Shown here piece by piece: positions 43,154 through 52,113 of a DNA stretch of 64,000 bases. The DNA is from Thermostichus sp047461615 (GTDB taxonomy: Bacteria > Cyanobacteriota > Cyanobacteriia > Thermostichales > Thermostichaceae): assembly GCF_047461615.1 (NCBI RefSeq), contig NZ_JANSHI010000004.1:1-64000 (forward strand), read 5' to 3'. Position 1 is the stretch's first letter. Each line of letters opens with the position of its first letter. A model generated the notes under the pieces. It was not told the DNA's origin, made no database searches, and saw only the letters and a program-made list of their open reading frames with translations. A program made the translations under genes and the position numbers.

Positions 43154-45108
43154 CTAAAATTGCCCCCGCAAGTTCACCCTCAACGTGCGACCAACGCCGG
43201 GATAGCCGGGGAAGACTTCATACTGCTCGTCTAGCAGGTTGTCGATCCCCATCTCTAGGCTTAGGTCCTCAGTCAACGGGATCCCTCCTCGCCAAGCTAC
43301 GGTAGTGTAGCCTGGCAGGGATTCTATGTTGGTGTTGTTGGTAAAAAAGCTCCCAATGTGATGGACTAAAATTGAGCTGTACCAACCTTGCTCGTGACGG
43401 TAGGTCAGGCCTAAGTTCAGGCTATCGGCTCCCACAAAGGCTAGCTGCTTGCCAACTGTAGCTGGGTCAAGGGCAGCGCGGATGATGGGATCATTGAGAG
43501 TGTAGTTGGCAAAAAGCATCCAGTTTTCCCCCAGCCGCACATCCAAAGCTGCCTCCAGGCCGGTATATTCAACCAGCCCAATATTTTCATAGGTTCCCCG
43601 GCGCGGCCCAAGGCTGACAAAGGTGATGCCATCGCGGATGCGGTTGTGGGCAACAGTCAAGCGCAGTAGGCCAAAATCTCCCAAGGTTTGATCTAAGCCA
43701 ATGTCAAAGCTTTCCCCTCGCTCTGGGCGGAGATTGGGGTTGCCATCCACTTCAAAAAAGCCGCGCAGCCGGAAGAACAATTCCGAGATCAAGGGAGTAA
43801 GGGAGTGCGAAAGCTGCCGGCATAGCTGGCCCTCAAGGTGGTGCCTTCCGCCAAAGCCCAGCGGATCCCTAGAGCAGGCGAGGTAGCCGAGCCGCTGGCC
43901 AAACTGCTGAAGTCCTGGCGGATGCCTAAGTCGAGGTGGAAACGGGGATCTGGGCTGTAATCCAGGCGGGCAAACAGGGCTCCCTGGTTAACCGTATCGT
44001 CGTAGTTGATATTGGTAGAACCCCTGGCAAACGAAAAAGTTGTATTGCGGGCTGAGATGGAGCGATAATCTGCCCCCAGGACTCCTTCTAGGTTTTCGCC
44101 GGCTTTCCAAGCATACTGGAGCTGGGATCCCCAGCTATCGCGCAGGATGAGGTCGCGGGATCCCTGGCTTTGCGGGGCGCTGAAGCGGTAGTTGAGATCG
44201 TCCAAAAAGAGCCGAGCTTGCAGGGAGCCTGTTTCCTGAGTCCACAGCCACCTGAGATCCAGCAGCAGGTCGTTGGTGGTTTGCTCGGCATCGAGGGAGG
44301 GAAAGTCTATGCTGCCGGGCACGCGGAAGGTTTTGTTGAGGTAGAGGGCGTTTGCCGTTAGGACTTGGTCTTCGGCCAGTTGCCAGGTGAGCTTGGCCTG
44401 CAAGTTGTGGTACTCCACCGCCGAGTTTTCCCGCCTGCCTGACTTGCCTAGCCGCCGGATGGTAAAGGGAAAGTCGTTGTTGCTCTGCAGGCGACGGTAG
44501 CTGAGCACCCAGCCCAGCTCCTGCCCTTGGCCGCGGCTTTGGATCCCTTGCTCATTGAGGCCATAGCTGCCGACCGCCGCTTCCACCACCGTCTCCGTTT
44601 CTGGCTGGGGCTCCACCGTGACGATGTTGATGACGCCGCCAACAGCGTCTGAGCCGTACAGGGTAGAGCCGCCGCCGGGGGAGACTTCAATTCGCTCGAC
44701 GACATCGGTGGTGATTTGGGAGAGGTCAAACCCCCCAAAAAAACCCAGATCGTTGAGGGGGCGGCCATCCAACAGCACCAGCACCTGGGCCGTTCGCGCC
44801 CCTCGCAGGAACTGAGAGCTGAGGGCTCCCAACTGGTTGCCGGCTGTGCCATCGCTGAGGATGCCGGGCAGATAGCGCAGGGCTTCCTGCACGGTTCTTG
44901 CCCCTTGCTCGCGCATCTGCTGGCGGGTGATGACATAGACGGGGCGGGAAGACTCTCGCAAGAGGCCAGGACGGCGAAACGGGGTGGTGACGGGTTGATT
45001 CAAAATCTCGGCGCTGAGGCCGGTATCCAAGACCGCTTGCGCCCAGGCTGGGATCCCCAAAACCCAGCTTCCCAGCCCAAGGCTGAGGCCTAGAACTGTC
45101 TTTTTCAT
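43154..45108 (-). pseudogene. btuB: TonB-dependent outer-membrane receptor (BtuB-like), interrupted by frameshift
   Basis: N-terminal part (45108 to about 43790): signal peptide MKKTVLGLSLGLGSWVLGIPAWA, TonB-box/plug region (VYVITRQQMREQGARTVQEALRYLPGI, VLVLLDGRPLND, PGGGSTLYGSDAVGGVINIVT) and the first part of the barrel. The frame ends after SFRTPLLP. The barrel resumes in another frame at 43792 (ISELFFRLRGFFEVDGNPNLRPERGESFD) and ends with a typical terminal strand (GRTLRVNLRGQF). Cause: an 8-bp tandem duplication AAGGGAGT at 43791-43806; removing one copy gives a continuous 648-residue receptor reading RTPLISELFF. The upstream cobalamin riboswitch points to corrinoid uptake. Confidence 0.85.
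43791..43806. repeat. 8-bp tandem duplication (AAGGGAGT)2 causing the receptor frameshift
   Basis: Two exact copies of AAGGGAGT, at 43791-43798 and 43799-43806. One copy restores an open frame across the receptor gene and a coding length divisible by three (1947 bp). Slipped-strand mispairing is the simple explanation; loss of one copy would revert the gene. Confidence 0.85.
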
Positions 45109-45157
45109 GTCAGCTCTTTGTTCCATGCGACCCGGAAGGGCTCTAAGCCCTGAGCTG

Positions 45158-45293
45158 AAGCCGCAGGCGGGCATCCTGACTGAGGGCTTTTGCCCATCAC
45201 AGTTGCGGCACAGCGCCGGATTTGCACCGGACTTTCCCCATTGCTTGCCCTGGCTGATCCCCAGAGCAACCTAGCGGCACAGCTTTCTCCTTA
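45158..45293 (-). promoter_or_regulatory. Cobalamin (B12) riboswitch
   Basis: On the minus strand, upstream of the receptor gene, the sequence contains the riboswitch core elements in order: GGGGAAAGTCCGGTGCAAATCC, then GCTGTGCCGCAACTGTGA, then the B12 box CAGTCAGGATGCCCGCCTG. These are conserved landmarks of adenosylcobalamin-type riboswitches that switch off B12 uptake or synthesis genes when cobalamin is plentiful. The 3' edge is about 50 bases before the receptor ATG, so control of translation initiation or early termination are both possible. Ends are approximate. Confidence 0.9.
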
Positions 45294-45369
45294 GTCCTTC
45301 TGGAAAAAGCCGTGCTAGGCATCATACCTCTCCCGCCCTGGAGTTCCCATCCTGCTGGGGGGATCGGCG

Positions 45370-45936
45370 CTAGGGTCTAATCGTGAGACGGAAAAGAGCC
45401 TCGTCGGCCATTTGAAGAACTTCTTGCCCCGCTGCCATAAGCCGTTCTGGGGGCAGCTCTCGGTACTTAGCAATAAACCCAGGCAAGACTTGAAACTCCA
45501 CTCGCTTGCCAGTTTCTCGATGGATGACAACACTGCGCATTTTGTCCAGGGAGTCCACCTCCACCAGCTTTAAGTTCAGCTTGCCCAAGCTGGCTCCAGT
45601 GGCGGCGTGCAACCCATCCACGATGCAGGCAAAGGGAATCTGGAGCGGCGACTCGTGAATGACTTCCACCACAAAGCGACTTGGGGAGGTGGGGGGGAGG
45701 GGACTTGCCAAGCCCAGCTCCTTGAGAGCCCGCATCCCCATGCGATAACCCACCACCGCCCAGGGGCCAGCACCGCCGTGGATTTCGGTAACTCGCTGGG
45801 TGGCAGCCTCAAGGGCAGCCGGAGGATTGGCAGAGCTGCTGCTGGGGTGGGCCAGGGCAGGGATCCCGACCGCTAGCTGAATGGCCATCCACAGCAGAGG
45901 AAGCTGCTGCGGCTTGAGAACCCATCGCTTGCGCAT
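45370..45936 (-). CDS. Exported FmdE-like protein lacking most metal-site cysteines
   Basis: A 188-residue protein with a signal peptide (MRKRWVLKPQQLPLLWMAIQLAVGIPALA) and an FmdE-like domain (formylmethanofuran dehydrogenase subunit E family): EIHGGAGPWAVVGYRMGMRALKELGL, FACIVDGLHAATGASLGKLNLKLVEVD and VIHRETGKRVEFQVLPGF. Typical family members have HxxxCPG and a Cys near TGC; here the first Cys is absent and the second is Ala, with only the CIVDG cysteine kept. Periplasmic FmdE-like proteins are often near metal or corrinoid uptake genes, and this one ends about 75 bp upstream of the B12 riboswitch on the same strand. Function unknown. Confidence 0.72.
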   Translation of the reverse strand: MRKRWVLKPQQLPLLWMAIQLAVGIPALAHPSSSSANPPAALEAATQRVTEIHGGAGPWAVVGYRMGMRALKELGLASPLPPTSPSRFVVEVIHESPLQIPFACIVDGLHAATGASLGKLNLKLVEVDSLDKMRSVVIHRETGKRVEFQVLPGFIAKYRELPPERLMAAGQEVLQMADEALFRLTIRP

Positions 45937-46030
45937 AGGCAGACAAGAACTAAACCCCAAGGCAGTATCCTAAGCCCTGCTCCTGGGTCTTGCCTATGCA
46001 GGGGGGGAGGTTACCTGAGCAAACGGAGAG

Positions 46031-48628
46031 CTAGACAACCACGTTGACCAGCTTCTTCGGCACCACGACGACCTTCTTCGGCGTCGCCCCTTGGAGATAC
46101 TTCTGGGCCGCTTCCGACTGCAGAGCTAGCCGCTCCTGCTCCTCCGGCGTGACATCGGCAGGGGCTTCAAAGGAGCCGCGCAGCTTGCCGTTGACCTGCA
46201 CCACAATCGTGACCGTATCGGCCACCAGCGCCGCCGGGTCGTAGCTAGGCCAAGACTGGCGATGCACCGAGTCGGTACCGCCTAGGGCCTGCCACAGCTC
46301 TTCGGCAATGTGGGGGGCAAAGGGCGCCAGGAGCAAGACCAGGGTGCGGATCCCTTCGGCGTAGACGGGCGAGTCCGGGATCCCCGCCTCGGCTAGGGCA
46401 TTGCTCAGCTTCATCAGCTCGGCAATGGCAGTGTTGAACTGGTACTCCTCCAGATCCTCACTGACTTCCTTGATGGTCGTGTGGACGGCACGGCGCAGAT
46501 CCCTTTCCGCCTTGGTCAGGGATCCCGCCTCAACCTTGGCCTGCAAGGACGCCGTCCCGCCACCGCGACTGACAAAGTCGTACACCTGCCGCCAGACGCG
46601 GTTGAGAAAGCGGAACTGCCCTTCCACGTCGGCATCGTCCCATTCCAAGTCCTTTTCCGGTGGCGCCTTGAAGAGGATAAACATGCGGGCCGTGTCTGCC
46701 CCATAGTTGGCCAGCACCTCTTCCGGATCCACACCGTTGCCCTTGGATTTGGACATCGTAGCGTAGATAACTTGCAGAGGCTCGCCGGTTTCGGGATCCC
46801 GCGGATCGTTGGGATCCTTAACCAGCGCTGTGGGGATCCAGCGATCCTTGCCGGACTTGTTGGGGTTGTAGTAAGTGCGCGCCTGCACCATCCCCTGGGT
46901 TAGCAGGCGGGAGAAGGGCTCATCGAAATTCAGCAACCCCAGATCCCGCAGCACTTTGGTGAAAAAGCGGGCGTAGAGCAGGTGCAAGATGGCGTGCTCG
47001 ATGCCGCCCACGTACTGATCCACCGGCAGCCAGGCGTTGACCAGATCCTTGCGGAAGATCTCGCGGTCGTTGTGGGGATCACTAAAGCGCAGGAAATACC
47101 AGGACGAGCAGATGAAGGTGTCCATGGTGTCCGTTTCCCGGCGGGCCTCTGCGCCACAGGTGGGGCATTTCACCTTCACCCACTCCTCCAGTTGGGCTAA
47201 TAGGGATCCGCCTCGCCCCGTCAGCTCTACATCTTCTGGCAAGAGCACTGGCAGATCTTCTTCCGGCACCGGCACAATGCCGCAACGGGGGCAGTGGATG
47301 ACCGGGATGGGGCAGCCCCAGTAGCGCTGCCGCGAGATAAGCCAGTCGCGCAGGCGGTAGTTGACCTGCCGTTCCCCTAGCCCCTGCTCCTCCAGCCAGG
47401 CGATGGCCCTTTCCACACTTTGCCCTGGGCCCTTGCCCACCGGGATTCCGTTCAAGGGGCCGGAGTTTATCAACACCCCCTCCCCTGTCCAGGCCGCCTG
47501 CAGATCTTCAGCAGTCTCCACCCCACCCTGAGGCGGCTGCACCACCAGCTTGATGGGCAGGCCAAACTTGCGGGCAAACTCAAAGTCCCGCTGGTCGTGG
47601 GCCGGCACGGCCATGATGGCCCCTGTGCCATAGCCCATCAACACGTAGTCGGCAATCCAGATGGGGATGCGCTCTTGGTTGACGGGGTTGATGGCGTAGG
47701 AGCCCGTCCAGACGCCCGTCTTTTCCCGATCCTCAGCGCTGCGCTCGATCTCGCTGCGGGCAGCAGCCTCGGCCTGGTAGGCTTTGACGGCAGCCTGCTG
47801 CTCGGGGGTGGTGAGCTTCTCCACCAAAGGATGCTCCGGCGCCAGCACCATAAAGGTGGCTCCCCAGAGGGTATCAGGCCGGGTGGTAAACACCGGCAGC
47901 TCTTCCCCTGTTTCGGTTTTGAAGAGAACTCTAGCCCCTACCGACTGGCCAATCCAGTTCTCCTGCATGGTGCGCACCCGCTCTGGCCAGCCGGAGAGCT
48001 TCTCCAGGTCAGCCAGGAGTTGGTCGGCATAGGCCGTGATCTTGAGAAACCACTGCTTGAGGAGGCGCTTTTCCACCCGAGCCCCAGATCTCCAGGATCT
48101 CCCTTCCGCATCCACCTGCTCGTTGGCCAGGACGGTCTGATCCACGGGATCCCAGTTCACCGGCGCTTCCTTTTGGTAGGCCAGGCCTGCCTTGAAAAAC
48201 TGCAGGAACAGCCACTGCGTCCATTTGTAGTAGTCGGGGGCGCAGGTGGTGATCTCCCGCTCCCAGTCGTAGGAAAGCCCCAGCCGCTGCAGTTGATCCC
48301 GCATCTGGGCAATGTTCTGGTAGGTCCACTTGGCCGGCGGGATCCCCCGGTCAATGGCGGCGTTCTCTGCCGGCAAGCCAAAAGCGTCCCACCCCATGGG
48401 GTGCAGCACCGCATACCCCTGCATCCGCTTGTGGCGGGCAATGACATCCGTGATGGTGTAATTGCGCACATGCCCCATGTGCAGGCTGCCGCTGGGGTAG
48501 GGGAACATCGACAGGGCGTAGAACTTGCGGCTTTCTGCTGTTAGCTCTGGCGTGCGATCCAACCCAATTTCACGCCAGTGGGCCTGCCATTTCCTTTCAA
48601 TGGCCTGGGGATTGTAGCGCGCGTCCAC
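46031..48628 (-). CDS. leuS: Leucyl-tRNA synthetase
   Basis: Class I synthetase charging tRNA-Leu, 865 residues, normal bacterial length. The HIGH motif appears as SMFPYPSGSLHMGHVRNYTITD (residues about 40-60), the KMSKS motif as TMSKSKGNGVDPEEVLANYG, with the CP1 editing domain between (including FTTRPDTLWGATFMVLAPEHP and GTGAIMAVPAHDQRDFEFA) and the C-terminal anticodon-binding and LeuS-specific domain ending KKVVVVPKKLVNVVV. It stands between the FmdE-like gene and petH on the same strand. Confidence 0.98.
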   Translation of the reverse strand: MDARYNPQAIERKWQAHWREIGLDRTPELTAESRKFYALSMFPYPSGSLHMGHVRNYTITDVIARHKRMQGYAVLHPMGWDAFGLPAENAAIDRGIPPAKWTYQNIAQMRDQLQRLGLSYDWEREITTCAPDYYKWTQWLFLQFFKAGLAYQKEAPVNWDPVDQTVLANEQVDAEGRSWRSGARVEKRLLKQWFLKITAYADQLLADLEKLSGWPERVRTMQENWIGQSVGARVLFKTETGEELPVFTTRPDTLWGATFMVLAPEHPLVEKLTTPEQQAAVKAYQAEAAARSEIERSAEDREKTGVWTGSYAINPVNQERIPIWIADYVLMGYGTGAIMAVPAHDQRDFEFARKFGLPIKLVVQPPQGGVETAEDLQAAWTGEGVLINSGPLNGIPVGKGPGQSVERAIAWLEEQGLGERQVNYRLRDWLISRQRYWGCPIPVIHCPRCGIVPVPEEDLPVLLPEDVELTGRGGSLLAQLEEWVKVKCPTCGAEARRETDTMDTFICSSWYFLRFSDPHNDREIFRKDLVNAWLPVDQYVGGIEHAILHLLYARFFTKVLRDLGLLNFDEPFSRLLTQGMVQARTYYNPNKSGKDRWIPTALVKDPNDPRDPETGEPLQVIYATMSKSKGNGVDPEEVLANYGADTARMFILFKAPPEKDLEWDDADVEGQFRFLNRVWRQVYDFVSRGGGTASLQAKVEAGSLTKAERDLRRAVHTTIKEVSEDLEEYQFNTAIAELMKLSNALAEAGIPDSPVYAEGIRTLVLLLAPFAPHIAEELWQALGGTDSVHRQSWPSYDPAALVADTVTIVVQVNGKLRGSFEAPADVTPEEQERLALQSEAAQKYLQGATPKKVVVVPKKLVNVVV

Positions 48629-48720
48629 AGCTTAGGACTCCTGGAAAACCTTTTGCTCTGGGGAGCCTAGATACCAGCATTTTGGCATGCTTTGGCCGCT
48701 CCAGAAACCTCCAGGACCCC

Positions 48721-49611
48721 CTAGTAGGTTTCCTCGTTCCAGCGGCTAGCTTTCTTGAGCTCCTTCTGGAAGCTGCTCCAGTCTTGGCCTGCTTGTTGGG
48801 CTACGGCAGCCATGACGCTGTTGATGCCATCCTCCATCCCCTTGAGACCACAGATGTAGACGTAGGTGTTGGGTTTTTGCAGCATCTCCCACAGCTCGGC
48901 GCCGTACTCGGCCATGCGGTTTTGCACATACATCTTTTTGCCATCGGGGGTTTGCTGCTCGCGGCTGATGGCGTAGTCGACGCGAAAGCGATCCCCATGC
49001 TCAGCTTTCCAGGCTTCCAGGTCGCCCCGATACAGCAGGCTGGAAGTGGTGGGTACCCCAAAAAACAGCCAGATCTTGCCTTGGTAGTTGGGATCCTCCT
49101 CGAGCAAATGCTTGATGAAAGCCCGAAAAGGAGCAATGCCCGTGCCAGTGGCAATTAAGATCAGGTTGGCGTTTGGATCCTCCGGCAGGAGGAACGTCTT
49201 CCCAGCCGGCCCCGTGATCATCACCTCATCCCCAGCTCGGAGATCGGTGAGGAAGCCCGAGCAGACTCCCACTCCCGGCTGGCCGGTTTCCTTATCCACG
49301 TATTCGGCCCGCTTCACGCTCAAAGAAACCGTGCGTCCCTCGCCATCGTCGCCGTAGCGGGTGGAGGCGATCGAGTAGAGGCGGGGCTTGTGGGGCTTGC
49401 CTTGGGCATCGACGCCAGGAGGAATAATGCCAACGCTCTGGCCCTCCAGGTAGCGGAAGTTGGGATCGGGCAGGCTAAGCACAATGTGCTTGGTTAGGCC
49501 AGGTGCCCCTTCCTCAACAAGGGAGTAGGTCTCCAAACATTGGCCAACTAGAGGGGCATTGGGGCGGTAGAGATTGACCACAACTTCTCGTTTTTGGGCG
49601 CTGGCAACCAT
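48721..49611 (-). CDS. petH: Ferredoxin-NADP(+) reductase, short form
   Basis: FNR reduces NADP+ with electrons from photosystem I via ferredoxin. The 296-residue protein has the FAD domain (HKPRLYSIASTRYGDDGEGRTVSLSVKR) and the NADP domain (ILIATGTGIAPFRAFIKHLLEE, YVYICGLKGMEDGI, ending NEETY). Most phycobilisome-containing cyanobacteria carry an N-terminal CpcD-like linker domain of about 80 residues; here the protein starts directly before the FAD domain and no such domain is encoded upstream. It is divergent from prk across about 270 bp. Confidence 0.95.
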   Translation of the reverse strand: MVASAQKREVVVNLYRPNAPLVGQCLETYSLVEEGAPGLTKHIVLSLPDPNFRYLEGQSVGIIPPGVDAQGKPHKPRLYSIASTRYGDDGEGRTVSLSVKRAEYVDKETGQPGVGVCSGFLTDLRAGDEVMITGPAGKTFLLPEDPNANLILIATGTGIAPFRAFIKHLLEEDPNYQGKIWLFFGVPTTSSLLYRGDLEAWKAEHGDRFRVDYAISREQQTPDGKKMYVQNRMAEYGAELWEMLQKPNTYVYICGLKGMEDGINSVMAAVAQQAGQDWSSFQKELKKASRWNEETY

Positions 49612-49790
49612 GACTGGGATCTGCTCCTGGCAGTGGTAGCTACAGCAAACACCTTAGCAGGCTGCCTTTGCGGAAGGGAACCTGCCCTGTCAACTGGCGG
49701 CGTCTCCCTTGCCCATCCAGAAAAACGCCTGCACTGCCCAGGAAATGGTTTGTCTTCTGCCAGCGCCAGCTTTTCCAGCCTCAGGCTCGC

Positions 49791-49817
49791 TTGCGGTGGA
49801 GCGTCTTGTGGTAATAT
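49791..49817 (+). promoter_or_regulatory. Candidate sigma-70-type promoter of prk
   Basis: TTGCGG at 49791-49796 and TAATAT at 49812-49817 are separated by 15 bases, with TG-rich sequence just before the -10 element, about 65 bases upstream of the prk start. Match to consensus is partial and the spacing is short, so this is only a candidate. Confidence 0.3.
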
Positions 49818-49881
49818 GCAAAGCCATAAAGTTTTAGAAGCCTCCTTGCAGTTTTGCCCCGCCTATCCCCAAGGAGTTCCC

Positions 49882-50889
49882 ATGGCAAGCAGTCCCGAAC
49901 GCATTGTGATGATTGGTGTTGCTGGAGATTCTGGCTGTGGCAAGTCCACGTTTTTGCGGCGGCTGAGTGACTTGTTTGGCCGGGATCTCATCACCACCAT
50001 TTGTCTGGATGACTACCACTCCTTGGATCGCCAACAGCGCAAGGAAAAGGGCATTACGGCGCTGGATCCCCGCGCTAACAACTTCGACCTCATGTACGAG
50101 CAGGCCAAGGCCCTCAAAAATGGCCAGAGCGTGATGAAGCCCATCTACAACCACGAGACGGGGACCATCGACCCCCCTGAGCGGGTGGATCCCAGCCCCA
50201 TCATCGTCTTGGAGGGCCTTCACCCCATGTACGACGAGCGGGTGCGGGAGTTGCTGGACTTTAAGATCTATCTAGATCTGGCGCCGGAAATTAAGGTTGC
50301 CTGGAAGGTCAAGCGCGACATGGCAGAGCGGGGCCACACCTATGAGGATGTGCTGCGCTCCATCGAGGCCCGCCGCCCGGATTTCGAGGCCTACGTCGAT
50401 GTGCAGAAGCGCTATGCCGATGTGGTGATTGAGGTGCTGCCCACTAAGCTTCTGCCAGAGCTGGATCCAGAGCACAAGGTGTTGCGGGTGCGCCTGATCC
50501 AGCGCGAGGGGGTGAAGTACTTTGACCACGTCTATTTGTTTGACGAAGGCTCCACCATTGACTGGATCCCGTGCGGCAAGAAGCTAACCTGCTCCTATCC
50601 CGGCATTCGCCTACACTACGGCCCCTCCACCTATTTCGACCATCCGGTCTCGGTGTTGGAAATTGACGGCAGCTTCGACAAGCTGGAGGAGGTCATCTAC
50701 ATCGAGAACCACCTGAGCAATCTGTCGACCCGCTATTACGGCGAGCTGACAGAGCTTCTGCGCAAGCACCCCGAATATCCGGGATCCCGCAACGGCTCCG
50801 GGCTCATCCAGGTCATTGTGGGCCTAAAGCTGCGATCCCTCTACGAGAAAATCCAGGCGGAAACCAAGAAGATGGCGGTCGCTTCTTAG
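49882..50889 (+). CDS. prk: Phosphoribulokinase
   Basis: PRK phosphorylates ribulose-5-phosphate to ribulose-1,5-bisphosphate for Rubisco. From the ATG at 49882 (MASSPERIVMIGVAGDSGCGKSTF) the enzyme has 335 residues. The thioredoxin-sensitive pair C19 (in the P-loop) and C41 (TTICLDDYHS) is present, as is the second pair in WIPCGKKLTCSYPG, indicating CP12/GAPDH complex regulation by light-dependent redox state. A frame extending back to 49594 overlaps the promoter region and is rejected. Confidence 0.97.
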   Translation: MASSPERIVMIGVAGDSGCGKSTFLRRLSDLFGRDLITTICLDDYHSLDRQQRKEKGITALDPRANNFDLMYEQAKALKNGQSVMKPIYNHETGTIDPPERVDPSPIIVLEGLHPMYDERVRELLDFKIYLDLAPEIKVAWKVKRDMAERGHTYEDVLRSIEARRPDFEAYVDVQKRYADVVIEVLPTKLLPELDPEHKVLRVRLIQREGVKYFDHVYLFDEGSTIDWIPCGKKLTCSYPGIRLHYGPSTYFDHPVSVLEIDGSFDKLEEVIYIENHLSNLSTRYYGELTELLRKHPEYPGSRNGSGLIQVIVGLKLRSLYEKIQAETKKMAVAS

Positions 50890-50928
50890 GGGGATCCCTT
50901 TGCCCAGCTAGGGCAGTAGAAGGCGCCG

Positions 50929-51660
50929 ATGCAAGGGTTCCAGTTGGAAATCTGGCCGGAGGGGGCAGCTCTTTTCCGCCGGGCGGTGGAGATCTGGCAG
51001 GAGCAGGCTGCGGCGGCCATTCGTCAACGGGGTCGCTTTACGGTAGCTTTGGCAGGAGGAAACACCCCGCGAAAGTTGTATGCCGCTTTAACCCAGACGC
51101 CAGGGATCCCTTGGCAGCAAACCTGGTTGTTCTGGGGGGATGAGCGCTACGTTCCCCCGGATCACCCCGAGAGCAACTACGGCATGGTACGGCGGATCCT
51201 GCTGGAGACGGTCGGGGTTCCTGCCTCGCAGGTCTTTCCCATGCCTACCCAGGCAGGGGATCCCTTGCGGGATGCAGCGGAATACGAGGCAACCCTGCGG
51301 CGGGTTTTCGGCAACGAATATCCTGCCTTTGATCTCATCTGGCTGGGAGTGGGGGAGGACGGCCATACGGCTTCCTTGTTCCCCGGCACAGCTGCCCTGC
51401 AGGTGCAACACCGCTGGGTAACGGTGGGGCAGAAAGGAGAGGAGCCGCGCCTGACCCTGACCTATCCTGTCCTAAACCAAGCGGCCCAGGTGGTGTTTTT
51501 GGTTGCCGGAGCTAGCAAAGCCGAGATTGTCAAAAAGGCGCTGACGACGGAGGCCCACCTGCCCTGTCAGAGCGTCAACCCTAGAGGGCGGCTGCTGTGG
51601 CTGCTGGATGCGGCAGCGGCGGCAGAGTTGCCCCTGCCGGCAGTGGGCTTGCTTGGCTAG
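50929..51660 (+). CDS. pgl: 6-Phosphogluconolactonase
   Basis: Pgl hydrolyses 6-phosphogluconolactone in the oxidative pentose phosphate pathway, the main dark source of NADPH in cyanobacteria. The 243-residue protein has VALAGGNTPRKLYAALTQ, WGDERYVPPDHPESNYGMVRRIL, LIWLGVGEDGHTASLFPGTAAL (with the catalytic His) and PVLNQAAQVVFLVAGASKAEIV. It lies 39 bases after prk on the same strand, pairing Calvin cycle and pentose phosphate genes. Confidence 0.94.
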   Translation: MQGFQLEIWPEGAALFRRAVEIWQEQAAAAIRQRGRFTVALAGGNTPRKLYAALTQTPGIPWQQTWLFWGDERYVPPDHPESNYGMVRRILLETVGVPASQVFPMPTQAGDPLRDAAEYEATLRRVFGNEYPAFDLIWLGVGEDGHTASLFPGTAALQVQHRWVTVGQKGEEPRLTLTYPVLNQAAQVVFLVAGASKAEIVKKALTTEAHLPCQSVNPRGRLLWLLDAAAAAELPLPAVGLLG

Positions 51661-51752
51661 GCCCTGGCTGAGGATGGCCATTTGACTTGGATCACGGCTG
51701 TCTCCTCCTCCTTCTGAATTTCATAGGGGTAGTTGAGTTAGAGCGCTGCCCC

Positions 51753-51944
51753 ATGTCCATTCGCCTAATTGTCGAATCAGTTCTCCAGAGTGCCTGCCTC
51801 ACCCGCGAACAAGAATCCCAAATCTGCTATCTCCTCCAAGAACGGTTCTACGACGAATTGGATCTGGAGGCCCTTGACCGGCTAACCCTGGCTTTGCTGG
51901 AAGGGCAAGTCCACCTGGAGGGAGAGGAAAGCCGCGCTGCCTAG
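51753..51944 (+). CDS. Small conserved-looking hypothetical protein
   Basis: A 63-residue protein from the ATG at 51753: MSIRLIVESVLQSACLTREQ, then a helical segment with ICYLLQERFYDELDLEALDRL and an acidic end. It is predicted all-helical and soluble. Similar tiny proteins occur in cyanobacteria, but I cannot name a family. A frame back to 51687 adds an unlikely hydrophobic start. It follows pgl by about 90 bases. Confidence 0.6.
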   Translation: MSIRLIVESVLQSACLTREQESQICYLLQERFYDELDLEALDRLTLALLEGQVHLEGEESRAA

Positions 51945-52113
51945 CCAGATCCTCAAGAAGCCCGATAGTTTGGCGGCCCGCCTGGCCTACCCTGCCCAGG
52001 GACGCCCTACCGCCACCGCTAGCAGCTTGCCTCCCTGAGGCTTTCTTGCCCATCTAAGCTATTGATAGCCATTCGAGAGCGCTGCCGCAAAGGAACGCGG
52101 ACTGCCTGCAATC

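Noticed and set aside
47420..48544. 374-codon plus-strand frame antisense to leuS
   Set aside because: It is a shadow of GC-rich leuS codons; leuS motifs are intact on the minus strand and the antisense product shows no domain.
49594..49881. N-terminal extension of the prk frame by 96 residues
   Set aside because: The extension is unconserved, overlaps the petH start and the likely prk promoter, and PRK starts normally at 49882.
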